Source: JAZNOL01 sp045580815 (GTDB taxonomy: Bacteria > Bacillota > Clostridia > RUG12999). From it: a DNA stretch of 45,335 nt. How positions within the stretch are numbered: position 1 is the first letter of the stretch; every line of letters begins with the position of its first letter. Location: positions 1 to 45,335 of the forward strand of contig JAZNOL010000046.1 of the NCBI GenBank assembly GCA_045580815.1, written 5' to 3'. The notes beneath the pieces are model-generated. The model saw only the letters and a program-made list of their open reading frames with translations, did no database searches and was not told the origin of the DNA. A program made the position numbers and the translations under genes. Of this stretch, positions 25,070 through 32,560 are shown piece after piece.

Positions 25070-25620
25070 TACATTGTACCGCCGTCAGAAGTTTTTTTGA
25101 GTGCCAGACATACTATATCAAATACAGATTCAAGAATGAGAGAAATTCCGGTAAATACCCATATAGCTTCTTTTGAGCCAAAGGGATTTATAAGTATAAC
25201 AATGGCACAAACAATAGAAACTGCTGCACTAATAGCGGGCAAAAACCATTTTTCTTCTTTAAGACGAACGCTGTCGATTGTCCACTGAACCTTGTTAAGA
25301 CCCATTAACAAAATGCCGATTCCGTACACAACTGTCCAGAGAGTAAATGATTCAATAATCCATTTTGAATTTAATGCGCAAAATATACCGCCGATTACAC
25401 AAACAAGACCTTTAAAAAGACTTTGTCCGTCGGCAGCTTCCTGTGCATCGGTACGAAAATATTTTACTGTACTGATAACACCCAACACACAAAGCACAAC
25501 GCCAAAAGCAATGATAATTCCTGTTGTAAAGTTGTTGGGATTTACAAGCAGCAAAATACCAACCAAAAGCTCAAAAAGACATACAATAATTTCGTTTGCA
25601 TTTTCTTTGATTGTGTTCAT
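25069..25620 (-). CDS. HdeD-like (DUF308) membrane protein
   Basis: A 183-residue membrane protein with six predicted helices in three pairs, matching the DUF308/HdeD repeat (GILLLVNPNNFTTGIII, then VCAIVILINPFGSKEAIWV). E. coli HdeD is linked to acid resistance; function in clostridia is unknown. GGAGGAATGTATCT precedes the ATG. It is the first gene of a pair with the AI-2E permease. Confidence 0.8.
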   Translation of the reverse strand: MNTIKENANEIIVCLFELLVGILLLVNPNNFTTGIIIAFGVVLCVLGVISTVKYFRTDAQEAADGQSLFKGLVCVIGGIFCALNSKWIIESFTLWTVVYGIGILLMGLNKVQWTIDSVRLKEEKWFLPAISAAVSIVCAIVILINPFGSKEAIWVFTGISLILESVFDIVCLALKKTSDGGTM

Positions 25621-25715
25621 AGATACATTCCTCCATATAAATGTTGATATAATTTGACAATTTAATTATAATATACATAAAGCAATTTGTCAACATCAGG
25701 AAACAAATTTACAAA

Positions 25716-25743
25716 AAAAACCTCCGTAAAAACGGAGGTTTTT
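25716..25743 (-). terminator. Terminator of the rplM-rpsI operon
   Basis: Perfect 12-base arms AAAAACCTCCGT (25716-25727) and complement (25732-25743) with an AAAA loop and a T-run in the minus direction. Confidence 0.88.
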
Positions 25744-25758
25744 GTAACCAAAAAATGA

Positions 25759-26154
25759 TTAACGTTTTGAGAACTGCGGTGCACGACGAGCGCCTTTGAG
25801 ACCGTATTTCTTTCTTTCTTTCATACGAGGGTCACGTGTGAGGTAACCTGCTTTTTTAAGAGTTGAACGGAAAGCTTCTTCGTCAACTTTTAAAAGTGCT
25901 CTTGCAATACCGTGACGGATTGCGCCTGCCTGGCCTGTAAAACCGCCGCCCTGAACTTTACAGATAACATCAAATTTTGCTGCTGTTTCTGTTGCTGTAA
26001 GAGGCTGTTTAACTATAACTTTAAGTGTTTCAAGACCAAAATATTCGTCGATGCTACGACCGTTTATTGTGATGTTGCCTTTGCCGGCAACAAGTCTAAC
26101 TCTTGCGACTGATTTTTTTCTTCTGCCTGTACCTAAGTACTGAATAGCTGCCAT
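25759..26154 (-). CDS. rpsI: 30S ribosomal protein S9
   Basis: A 131-residue S9, whose C-terminal tail reaches the ribosomal P site. Family features include YLGTGRRKKSVARVRL near the N-terminus, the central GGGFTGQAGAIRHGIARAL block and the invariant terminal SKR. AGGAGG precedes the ATG. It follows rplM by 14 bases, the universal bacterial pair, and ends at a strong terminator. Confidence 0.98.
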   Translation of the reverse strand: MAAIQYLGTGRRKKSVARVRLVAGKGNITINGRSIDEYFGLETLKVIVKQPLTATETAAKFDVICKVQGGGFTGQAGAIRHGIARALLKVDEEAFRSTLKKAGYLTRDPRMKERKKYGLKGARRAPQFSKR

Positions 26155-26168
26155 CGTTCATATCCTCC

Positions 26169-26606
26169 TTATTTAATTTCCTGCGTCCAAGCCTGGGGTT
26201 TTTGTGCTGCATGGTTATGCTCTGCACCTTTGTAAACACGAAGGCGTGTTGCTGCTTTTCTGCCGAGAGTTGTGTTAGGAAGCATACCCTCGATAGCCAT
26301 TGAAACTAATTTCTCAGGATTTTTTTCCATCAGTGTTTTGCACTGAACAGCTTTGAGGCCGCCAATCCAGCCTGTGTGTCTGTAGTAGTATTTGTCTGTT
26401 AATTTTTTGCCTGTGAGCACAACTTTATCAGCGTTGATAACGATAACATGATCGCCGCAGTCAACGTGGGGTGTGAATGTGGGCAAGTGTTTGCCACGAA
26501 GAACGTGAGCAGCAGCTGCCGCTACACGACCCAGTGATTTGCCTTCAGCGTCTATGATATACCATTTTCTTTCAAGCTCACTAGCTTTTGCCATGTAAGT
26601 AGACAT
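26169..26606 (-). CDS. rplM: 50S ribosomal protein L13
   Basis: A 145-residue L13, an early assembly protein of the large subunit. Family blocks are present: KWYIIDAEGKSLGRVA, the GDHVIVINADKVVLTG segment, YYRHTGWIGGLK and AIEGMLPNTTLGRK. The frame opens at 26663, but the ATG at 26606 has GGAGGGAAAACT upstream and gives the normal length. The promoter is at 26652-26680, leaving a leader of about 40 bases. Confidence 0.98.
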   Translation of the reverse strand: MSTYMAKASELERKWYIIDAEGKSLGRVAAAAAHVLRGKHLPTFTPHVDCGDHVIVINADKVVLTGKKLTDKYYYRHTGWIGGLKAVQCKTLMEKNPEKLVSMAIEGMLPNTTLGRKAATRLRVYKGAEHNHAAQKPQAWTQEIK

Positions 26607-26651
26607 AGTTTTCCCTCCATCAAATTTATCTCTTTTTATTGAACATGAATT

Positions 26652-26680
26652 ATTGTACCACAAAAGTTTTATTTTGTCAA
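26652..26680 (-). promoter_or_regulatory. rplM promoter
   Basis: Minus-strand TTGACA (26675-26680) and TACAAT (26652-26657), 17-base spacer ending TGTGG. Confidence 0.75.
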
Positions 26681-26820
26681 CACTTTTTTTGAAAAAATTT
26701 AATTTATAATTTTCAAACTTCGTTTTTCTCCTATTTTCTCACTTATGCTCACTCATGCTCGATTTGCAATTTCGTTTTTTATAAAAATTTTTGTGAAATT
26801 TGCTTTTTTCAAAAAAAGTA

Positions 26821-26849
26821 TTGATAAAACATAAAAAATGTGATATTAT
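26821..26849 (+). promoter_or_regulatory. Promoter of candidate ncRNA A
   Basis: TTGATA (26821-26826) and TATTAT (26844-26849), 17-base spacer ending TGTGA. The predicted start is at about 26856, the first base of a long inverted repeat. Confidence 0.65.
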
Positions 26850-26855
26850 AATTAT

Positions 26856-27063
26856 GCTAAACTATTTTAATATGATTTAATCTGGGTATTCTATACGGAA
26901 TATCTGTATATTTTTGTGTGCTTTTATATATTCTACTTTTGAGTTTGATAAAAATGCAAATTCCATTTAGTAGAATGTATAAGTATACCTATCTATTAAA
27001 ATAGTTTAGCGACAATCGGAGTTTGCGTTTTTTATGCGCTAACTACGGTTGGCGCATTTTTTA
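26856..27063 (+). ncRNA. Candidate structured ncRNA A
   Basis: The 630-base gap 26607-27236 has no convincing gene. A consensus promoter would start a transcript at the 17-base inverted repeat GCTAAACTATTTTAATA (26856-26872), which pairs perfectly with 26994-27010. Nested inside are GGTAT/ATACC and ATTCTACT/AGTAGAAT helices. A CAATCGGAG linker and a terminator hairpin with six T (27034-27062) complete a ~207-base RNA. Layout and linker resemble the candidate at 13875-14033. It could be a 6S-like RNA, another trans-acting RNA, or a leader of the lipoprotein gene 170 bases downstream. Confidence 0.5.
27034..27062 (+). terminator. Terminator of candidate ncRNA A
   Basis: Ten-pair stem ATGCGCTAAC / GTTGGCGCAT (one G-T pair) closed by a TACG tetraloop at 27034-27057 and followed by TTTTTT. 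Confidence 0.8.
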
Positions 27064-27236
27064 ATTTGCGAGTAAATATAGAGAGGGGGTAAAGAGATTT
27101 TCTGATTTCATTTTGCAAAGTGAAAATGCGCAAAAAAACGGCAGAATCGGAGAAGAAGACAAAGAACAGGTCTGCGTCTTATAAAAACTCTTAAAACCGA
27201 TGATCTTATATTTTAACACAGAAAGGGACATTTATT

Positions 27237-27590
27237 ATGAAAAAAATTTTTGCTTTTTTTATGACTATCATTCTAACATTTGTGGTTTTAACAGGTTGCT
27301 CAAATAATGAAAAAAACGGTTCATCAACCCTTAACGGAAAATATTATTATGAAGACGAAGCAGGTACTATATATGCCGAACAGTATATTGAATTTAGTCC
27401 GGACGGTAATCCTGACACAATGACATTAAGCAATAAAAACGGTGAAGGACCGTTGCTTAATTATACTATTAACGGGAAAGAGATAACCATAACATACACT
27501 TCTTTTAACGGAACAGAAAATGAAACATATTCGTTTTCACAACAGGGGAATACGATATATTTTAACGGAATGAAATTTGTAAAACAGTAA
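27237..27590 (+). CDS. Small lipoprotein of unknown function
   Basis: A 117-residue lipoprotein with a signal peptide and lipobox LTGC (Cys at about residue 21). The mature part is a short beta-rich domain (LNGKYYYED, IEFSPDGN, ITYTSFNGTENETYSFSQQ) resembling single-domain surface proteins with a GKY-type start. AGAAAGGGAC precedes the ATG. A long leader separates it from the upstream terminator at 27034-27062. Function unknown. Confidence 0.75.
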   Translation: MKKIFAFFMTIILTFVVLTGCSNNEKNGSSTLNGKYYYEDEAGTIYAEQYIEFSPDGNPDTMTLSNKNGEGPLLNYTINGKEITITYTSFNGTENETYSFSQQGNTIYFNGMKFVKQ

Positions 27591-27632
27591 TATTACAAGG
27601 TGGTTTTTACTTAATTTAGGAGGTGGTTAATA

Positions 27633-28103
27633 ATGGCTTTTTGTTCAAGATGCGGAAAAGAATTACATACAGATAATCAGTTTTGTCCGCATTGTGGGAA
27701 GCCGGTTAGGGTAACCGCAAATAAAAATAATGCAAAGCCGTCAGCTCGATTTTTTAAAACTTTGCCTCTGTTTATTAGTGCTGTAATAGCATTTGTAAGC
27801 GGATTTATCGGTAATTTTGGCTATGATAACAGATGGAGTGGTTATGCAAAATCATTTATGAGCGCTTCGCAGCGAAAAGAAATTCAGTTTACTCAAAATA
27901 TCATGGAAACTGTAACTGTGTTTTCTTTTATTTTAGCGGTATGTCTCGTTATTTGCGGTATTGTGCTGACAGCACACGAAAAGGGTTTTCTGCGTATTAA
28001 TGCGAAATTATCTAAAATATGTACCTTTATTACGTTGATTGCTGTTGCATTTTGCGTGACGGAAATATATATTGTATTCTTTACGGAAACTTGTTATTTT
28101 TAG
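27633..28103 (+). CDS. Zinc-ribbon membrane protein
   Basis: A 156-residue protein with an N-terminal zinc ribbon (CSRC and CPHC pairs, residues about 4-22), a basic spacer, and three hydrophobic segments. It has the same plan as the gene at 1149-1730 but little visible sequence similarity outside the ribbon. AGGAGGT precedes the ATG. It follows the lipoprotein by 42 bases and probably shares its transcript. Function unknown. Confidence 0.75.
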   Translation: MAFCSRCGKELHTDNQFCPHCGKPVRVTANKNNAKPSARFFKTLPLFISAVIAFVSGFIGNFGYDNRWSGYAKSFMSASQRKEIQFTQNIMETVTVFSFILAVCLVICGIVLTAHEKGFLRINAKLSKICTFITLIAVAFCVTEIYIVFFTETCYF

Positions 28104-28165
28104 ATTCACTTTCGTTTACAAATCCGGGCACAAATGTATTTGGCAAGAAGGTAATTAGAAAATTT

Positions 28166-28203
28166 ATAAGGAGCTGTGACAAAACAATTGTCACAGCCCT
28201 TTG
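28166..28203. terminator. Bidirectional terminator
   Basis: Stem AGCTGTGAC / GTCACAGC (28172-28198), flanked by AAGG and CCTTT, between the converging zinc-ribbon gene and the frameshifted gene. Confidence 0.7.
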
Positions 28204-28204
28204 T

Positions 28205-28691
28205 TTAATTTACAAAGTAATTTGTTATAAGATATTTTTTGTCGCCGGAGGTTGCCATATTAAATATGCCGATTTGCTTTTTGCAGGCGAAGTTTAAAGT
28301 TTGGTACGCTCCGCCAAAAGTGTTTTTAACATAACATATCAAAAAATCAGAGTTTAGAATCATATATTCATTACATTTTAATATATAGAGCTTTTTTGGT
28401 GTTTTGCAAGGAATGTCCGCAATAACAATGCTATCGTAATTTTTATAGTATTTTGTTGATGTCTGCCGTAAGATACGGTATAACAAGACTGAGACGGATG
28501 TGAGAATACTTTTCTTTAAGGCAACGCACTGCTCTTGCTGAAAGTGCATCAAAATTGCCGTAGTTGCCCACCATAAACTCAGTAACGCCCTTTTGGATAA
28601 TAAGTTTTTCGATAAGTTCAACCAGCTCGGAATATATTTCATCAGAATAACCGATTTTCGCATGCCCGGCAAAACAACATCTTTTTGTCAT
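28205..28691 (-). pseudogene. Frameshifted SLOG/DUF1273-type gene
   Basis: Two overlapping minus-strand frames together make one protein of about 160 residues. The first (28691 to about 28455) starts MTKRCCFAGHAKIGYS and includes GVTEFMVGNYGNFDALS; the second continues YYKNYDSIVIAD, then NSDFLICYVKNTFGGAYQTL, to 28205. This matches SLOG-fold DUF1273 proteins, which resemble the DprA nucleotide-binding fold. The break is at the four-A run (28451-28454, minus strand): removing one A restores the frame. GAAGGTG precedes the ATG. It may be a true pseudogene, a sequencing error, or, less likely, a programmed frameshift. Confidence 0.75.
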
Positions 28692-28714
28692 AATATCAAC
28701 ACCTTCTATTAAGT

Positions 28715-29030
28715 AGAGCGTGGCGACTCGACACGCCGATATTGGTTTGTGCCGTTTTGGAACGGTTTGGAACCGTTCCCTACGGAATTGTGTCGTCTCA
28801 TTAACGGGTGGATGCAGGCATCCGTCCCTACATGTTTGTCCCTACCCTTGCCTCCACTTGTCAGGGGAGGTGGCAAAACCGCAGGTTTTGACGGAGGGGT
28901 AGTTTGTACATTATCTCTCCCTCCGAGTTTGCCTGCGACAAACCCACCTCCCTCGTCAGAGGGAGGCAGGAATGGTACAAATCAAAGCCTTTACCTCAAA
29001 GGGGAAGGCCTTGTATGTCAAACCTTAAAA
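28715..29030. repeat. Mosaic of GC-rich hairpin repeats
   Basis: This gene-free stretch (28692-29184) carries a string of short palindromes: GGAACGG/CCGTTCC, GGATGC/GCATCC, TGCCTCC/GGAGGTGGCA, AAAACC/GGTTTT and CCTCCCTC/GAGGGAGG. The DNA is much richer in G+C than the surroundings. It looks like a stack of dispersed intergenic repeats of the kind seen in clostridial genomes. The sequence CGTTCCCTACGG recurs at about 29602. Confidence 0.6.
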
Positions 29031-29132
29031 TGCAAATAATTATCATATAAATGCCACCCTCTATATGTGTATTATAACATTATTTTGTTGTAAAGTCAAT
29101 CATTATTGTTGTTTTTACAACTTGGGAGAGTG

Positions 29133-29161
29133 TCGATTAAGGCGAAAATTAAGGATATAAT
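29133..29161 (+). promoter_or_regulatory. Promoter of the XRE gene
   Basis: TATAAT at 29156-29161; the -35 at the right distance (TCGATT, 29133-29138) is weak, as expected of a regulated promoter. An inverted repeat follows at 29164-29186. Confidence 0.45.
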
Positions 29162-29163
29162 AT

Positions 29164-29186
29164 ATACAGTAGAGGTGATACTGTAT
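29164..29186 (+). promoter_or_regulatory. Inverted repeat over the XRE ribosome site
   Basis: ATACAGTA (29164-29171) and TACTGTAT (29179-29186) flank the ribosome site GAGGTGA and the second arm overlaps the ATG. It may be an autoregulatory operator or an RNA hairpin hiding the ribosome site. Confidence 0.5.
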
Positions 29187-29412
29187 GAAAAATGAAAATT
29201 TTGATGTTTGGTTAGGAATTGGTCTTAATATATTACATTACAGAAAAGAACAAGGCATGACACAAATGCAACTTGCGGAAAAAGCAAATATAAGTAAAAA
29301 TCATATGCAGAGGATTGAAACCGCAGCTTGTTCCTGCACTCTTGATACACTTATTGATATTGCGGAAGCGTTGAATATTCCTCTTAAAAAACTGTTTGAA
29401 TTTAAAGATTAA
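29185..29412 (+). CDS. XRE-family regulator
   Basis: A 75-residue single-domain helix-turn-helix protein (Cro/C1 type). The HTH is at about residues 25-45 (MTQMQLAEKANISKNHMQRIE), followed by the typical TLIDIAEALNIPLKKLFEF end. GAGGTGA sits seven bases before the ATG inside an 8-base inverted repeat, suggesting self-control. Repeat mosaics lie on both sides, and no partner toxin, phage or plasmid gene is adjacent. Target unknown. Confidence 0.85.
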   Translation: MKNENFDVWLGIGLNILHYRKEQGMTQMQLAEKANISKNHMQRIETAACSCTLDTLIDIAEALNIPLKKLFEFKD

Positions 29413-29425
29413 AAAAGAAAAAACA

Positions 29426-29512
29426 AAAAGGCTGTTTCTTTAAACAGGTTATATGCATTAATATTAAAAATGTATTTTTGCATAAATTTGTGTTTATTGA
29501 GACAGCCTTTTA
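29426..29512 (+). terminator. Long terminator hairpin after the XRE gene
   Basis: AAAAGGCTGT at about 29427 pairs with ACAGCCTTTT at about 29502, extended inward by TTTAAACA/TGTTTA, followed by AATTTTTTG. Confidence 0.65.
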
Positions 29513-29539
29513 ATTTTTTGCTTAGTTTCGCTATTTTGT

Positions 29540-29645
29540 ACGCCGGCGTGCCGGGTCGACATGCCCTACGGGATTTTACGATTTTATATACGAAACGGTT
29601 ATGAAACGTTCCCTACGGGTTTATACCGCCCACCGCCTCCATTGG
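29540..29645. repeat. Second GC-rich repeat patch
   Basis: Short GC-rich segment including CGTTCCCTACGG, which also occurs in the mosaic at 28715-29030. It contains no gene and lies between the XRE terminator and the VWA gene stop. Confidence 0.45.
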
Positions 29646-29666
29646 TAACTTATCGCTTGCTATGAT

Positions 29667-31868
29667 TTAGTCAAAATAATAGCCGGTTACATAATAATTG
29701 TCTGATTTTGCTATGTAGTTGGCAAGGTCGACCAATTGAACAAATTCACCGTTTATGCCGAATTTATCATTTTCTGAAGCAACAGAGCGTGTACGGGTTA
29801 TAACGTTTTCAAAACTTGCCTGTGATTTAAACTCCGAATCACGAAGCAACAGAGAAAATTCTGCCGCGGCTGATGCAAGTTTAAAATTATCGCTTTCCTT
29901 ATCGGAATTTATTGTGCTTATGACCTTTTCCACAAGCTGGCTTTCGCTTTCTCCGGGGTTTTTATAGCGGATTTTGAGGGTGAGCAAATCTGCTTTGTTT
30001 TCGCCTGCGTTCTGATATTTAAGTGCAGACTGAACATCACCGGTTTGAGGAGTGATTTCGTAAAGAACAACAACGGTATGCCCTGCGCCTACTTCGCCGG
30101 CATCTTTGGCATCATTGATGAAATCCTCATTTTCAAGTTTGCGGTTTTCGTAGCCTATAAGACGGTATTGTGCCACGGTCTGAGGATTAAACTCTGCCTG
30201 GAATTTGACGTCATCCGCAATGGAATACAAGGTTTTTGGCAAGTTGTCAACAAGCACACGCTTTGCTTCTTTGAGATTATCTATATACGCATAGTTTCCG
30301 TTGCCCTTGTCCGCAAGCATTTCCATGCGGTTATCCTTGTAATTGCCCATGCCGAATCCTAAAACGGTAAGATAAATTCCGCTTGCACGTTTTTCGGCAA
30401 TAAGATTTTCAAGCTCGCTATTATCGGTAATTCCGACATTGAAATCACCGTCGGTACACAGAATAATCCGGTTGTTACCGTCAATTTTGCTTTTTTCGGC
30501 GGCTTGGTATGCAAGCTCAATTCCTGCCGAACCGGCTGTCGAACCTGCGGCACGCAAATTGTTGATTACATTAAGAATTTTTTCTTTTTCACTTGCAGGT
30601 GTGGGGTCAAGTGCAACCGAGGTGCTACCTGCGTATGTAACAATTGATATTGTATCGGATGCATCAAGTTTTTCAAGCATAAGTGACATGGATTTTTGAA
30701 CAAGGGGCAGACGATTTGACTGGAACATCGAGCCGGAGGTGTCAATTAAAAATACCAGGTTTGATGGCTGTTTTTCGGTTTCGTTTAAATCTGCTCCGCG
30801 AAGAGCAAGCATAAGCAGCTTGTTTGACGGATTCCACGGACATTCGTGAAGCTCGCTTGTTACCGAAAACGGCACTTTGTCGTCGGGAGTGGGGAGTGTA
30901 TAGTCAAAATAATTTATCAGCTCTTCACTGCGTACAGCACTTTTGGGAGGAAGCTGTCCACCGAGAATATATCGGCGCATTGTGCTGTAAGCTGCAGTGT
31001 CGACGTCTGCCGAAAAGGTTGAAAGAGGCGAAAGTGACGGGTCTTTAAAAATATTTTCGCCCTCGGCGGTGTATTCCTCGTCGTCCATAGAGTTGTAATC
31101 CCAGCCGGGTGTAGGAGAAAAAGCAATGTGTGCACTGCTTCCGCCGCCACTTCCTCCGCCGGAGACGGAAGCGTTATAATCGGCATCGGGAGAAAAATCT
31201 GTCATCAGTATAGCACCTTCTTCTGCCTGAGGTAATTCTGCAGGGGCTGTGGGCTGTGACGTTTCTGGTAACACTCTGATTGATGTGGGATAAATATAGT
31301 CGCCGTTTACAAATTCGTCGGACTGTATAAAATTAAGTGTATTATATAATAAGGTAAAAACATTTTCACGGGTGATGTTTTCTCCGATTATACCGCAAAC
31401 GCTGTCGCAAAGCCCGTTTTCCATGGCAAACGTAATATGGTCCACAGGATATAACATATATTCACCCTCGCCCAAGAGGCAAACAAGCATTTTTACTGCC
31501 TGTTCGTAGGTTACAGGGTTTTGCGGATAAAAAAGTCCGTCTTCAAAACCGTTGATAATTCCGGCGTTTTTGGCACGCATAATTACGTCATAGCCCCAAA
31601 AATCCGTTTGAACATCTGCAAATGATGTATTGCCGTGTTCTGTCGGAAGCTCGAATGCTTTTGCAACAAGAGATGTAAATTCTGCACGGGTAATTTCTTT
31701 GTCGCCACCGATGCTTCCGTCCTCATAGCCGGTCAAGATACCTTTTTCAAGTAAAAAATTGACAGCACTTTCCGGCGCAGATGCTGTTTTGCCTATAGAT
31801 GACATAGGAAACAGTGCAATGAGCGCAGTAAGAAACAGTGCTGCCTGTTTGAGTGTGAATTTTTTCAT
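29667..31868 (-). CDS. Surface SLH-VWA protein (YfbK-like)
   Basis: A 733-residue secreted protein. After a signal peptide come two S-layer homology repeats (about residues 30-150; ITRAEFTSLVAKAF and VTYEQAVKMLVCLL), a Gly/Ser-rich linker with GGSGGGSS (about 235), then the YfbK-type von Willebrand A module. The metal site DTSGSM and the later TDGDFNVG are intact, and the DUF3520-like C-terminal region follows. SLH repeats bind pyruvylated wall polymer, so the VWA domain is displayed on the surface, probably for protein binding. The ATG at 31868 has AAGGAGG upstream. Confidence 0.88.
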   Translation of the reverse strand: MKKFTLKQAALFLTALIALFPMSSIGKTASAPESAVNFLLEKGILTGYEDGSIGGDKEITRAEFTSLVAKAFELPTEHGNTSFADVQTDFWGYDVIMRAKNAGIINGFEDGLFYPQNPVTYEQAVKMLVCLLGEGEYMLYPVDHITFAMENGLCDSVCGIIGENITRENVFTLLYNTLNFIQSDEFVNGDYIYPTSIRVLPETSQPTAPAELPQAEEGAILMTDFSPDADYNASVSGGGSGGGSSAHIAFSPTPGWDYNSMDDEEYTAEGENIFKDPSLSPLSTFSADVDTAAYSTMRRYILGGQLPPKSAVRSEELINYFDYTLPTPDDKVPFSVTSELHECPWNPSNKLLMLALRGADLNETEKQPSNLVFLIDTSGSMFQSNRLPLVQKSMSLMLEKLDASDTISIVTYAGSTSVALDPTPASEKEKILNVINNLRAAGSTAGSAGIELAYQAAEKSKIDGNNRIILCTDGDFNVGITDNSELENLIAEKRASGIYLTVLGFGMGNYKDNRMEMLADKGNGNYAYIDNLKEAKRVLVDNLPKTLYSIADDVKFQAEFNPQTVAQYRLIGYENRKLENEDFINDAKDAGEVGAGHTVVVLYEITPQTGDVQSALKYQNAGENKADLLTLKIRYKNPGESESQLVEKVISTINSDKESDNFKLASAAAEFSLLLRDSEFKSQASFENVITRTRSVASENDKFGINGEFVQLVDLANYIAKSDNYYVTGYYFD

Positions 31869-31953
31869 AAAAGTTGCCTCCTTTTTAACTGTATTCATTT
31901 ATAATACTTTTTAAATTGTAAAAAGGTTGCAATTTAGTAAAAATTTTAAAATT

Positions 31954-32532
31954 TTAGCAGGAATATTTATTGTAGGGTTTTATTTTGTTGCCTTTTACAA
32001 GAAACGTATTTTTTGACAGTTTCATCATCGGAATATCGTTTTTGGAATCAGTATAAAAATTGTCGATTTCTGCATCACCAAACTTATGTCTGAACAAATC
32101 TGTTTTGTTTTTTCTGTAACAAAGCTGTAAAAGGTTGCCTGTGTCACGGTCAATTTCTGATGTTACAAGGTTTGTTATGCCGTGCCGGCGGCAAATGTCT
32201 TCAATTAAAAAATCAAAAGATGCAGAAATAACAACGTCGTCAGGTTGATGCTGCTGAGCGTAAAACGGCTTGATTTTGTAAGCGTTTTTTTGCCAGAAGC
32301 AGTCTATTTTGCCGTCAATATCGTCAATATCGCTTAAAAACTTGAGTGCGTATTTTTCGGATTTTTCGATGAAATTATCAATGGTCATGATGCAAAGCTT
32401 GTATTTTATAAAGCATTTAAGAACAACAAACATATATTTTGCAAGACGAGGCTGTGATCTGACACAGAACATATAAAAGTCAAATACGCTCTCGCCGTCA
32501 TATATGGTGTTATCAAAATCGTAAACGTTCAT
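31954..32532 (-). CDS. HAD hydrolase, IB type
   Basis: A 192-residue HAD-IB (SerB-like) phosphatase. Motif I is YDFDNTIYDGE, with Asn in place of the usual Gly, and the late motif is NFYTDSKNDIPMM. The middle of the protein has a helical cap. The ATG at 32532 has GGAGG six bases upstream and is preferred over the TTG at 32538. Three genes (33324, 32561, 31954) run closely on this strand and may be one operon. Substrate unknown. Confidence 0.82.
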   Translation of the reverse strand: MNVYDFDNTIYDGESVFDFYMFCVRSQPRLAKYMFVVLKCFIKYKLCIMTIDNFIEKSEKYALKFLSDIDDIDGKIDCFWQKNAYKIKPFYAQQHQPDDVVISASFDFLIEDICRRHGITNLVTSEIDRDTGNLLQLCYRKNKTDLFRHKFGDAEIDNFYTDSKNDIPMMKLSKNTFLVKGNKIKPYNKYSC

Positions 32533-32560
32533 AAACAACCTCCGGTATTACCCGTTTTTC

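Noticed and set aside
26607..26651. Ribosomal-protein autoregulatory leader before rplM
   Set aside because: The leader is short and shows no stable hairpin; no L13-leader structure could be drawn.
26856..27010. MITE-like element (17-base terminal inverted repeats)
   Set aside because: No target-site duplication, and promoter and terminator fit a transcript starting exactly at the repeat. A MITE is not excluded but is less likely.
27126..27194. 22-codon basic mini-frame before the lipoprotein gene
   Set aside because: ATG at 27126 lacks a clear ribosome site; it reads as a low-complexity Lys-rich frame in a leader.
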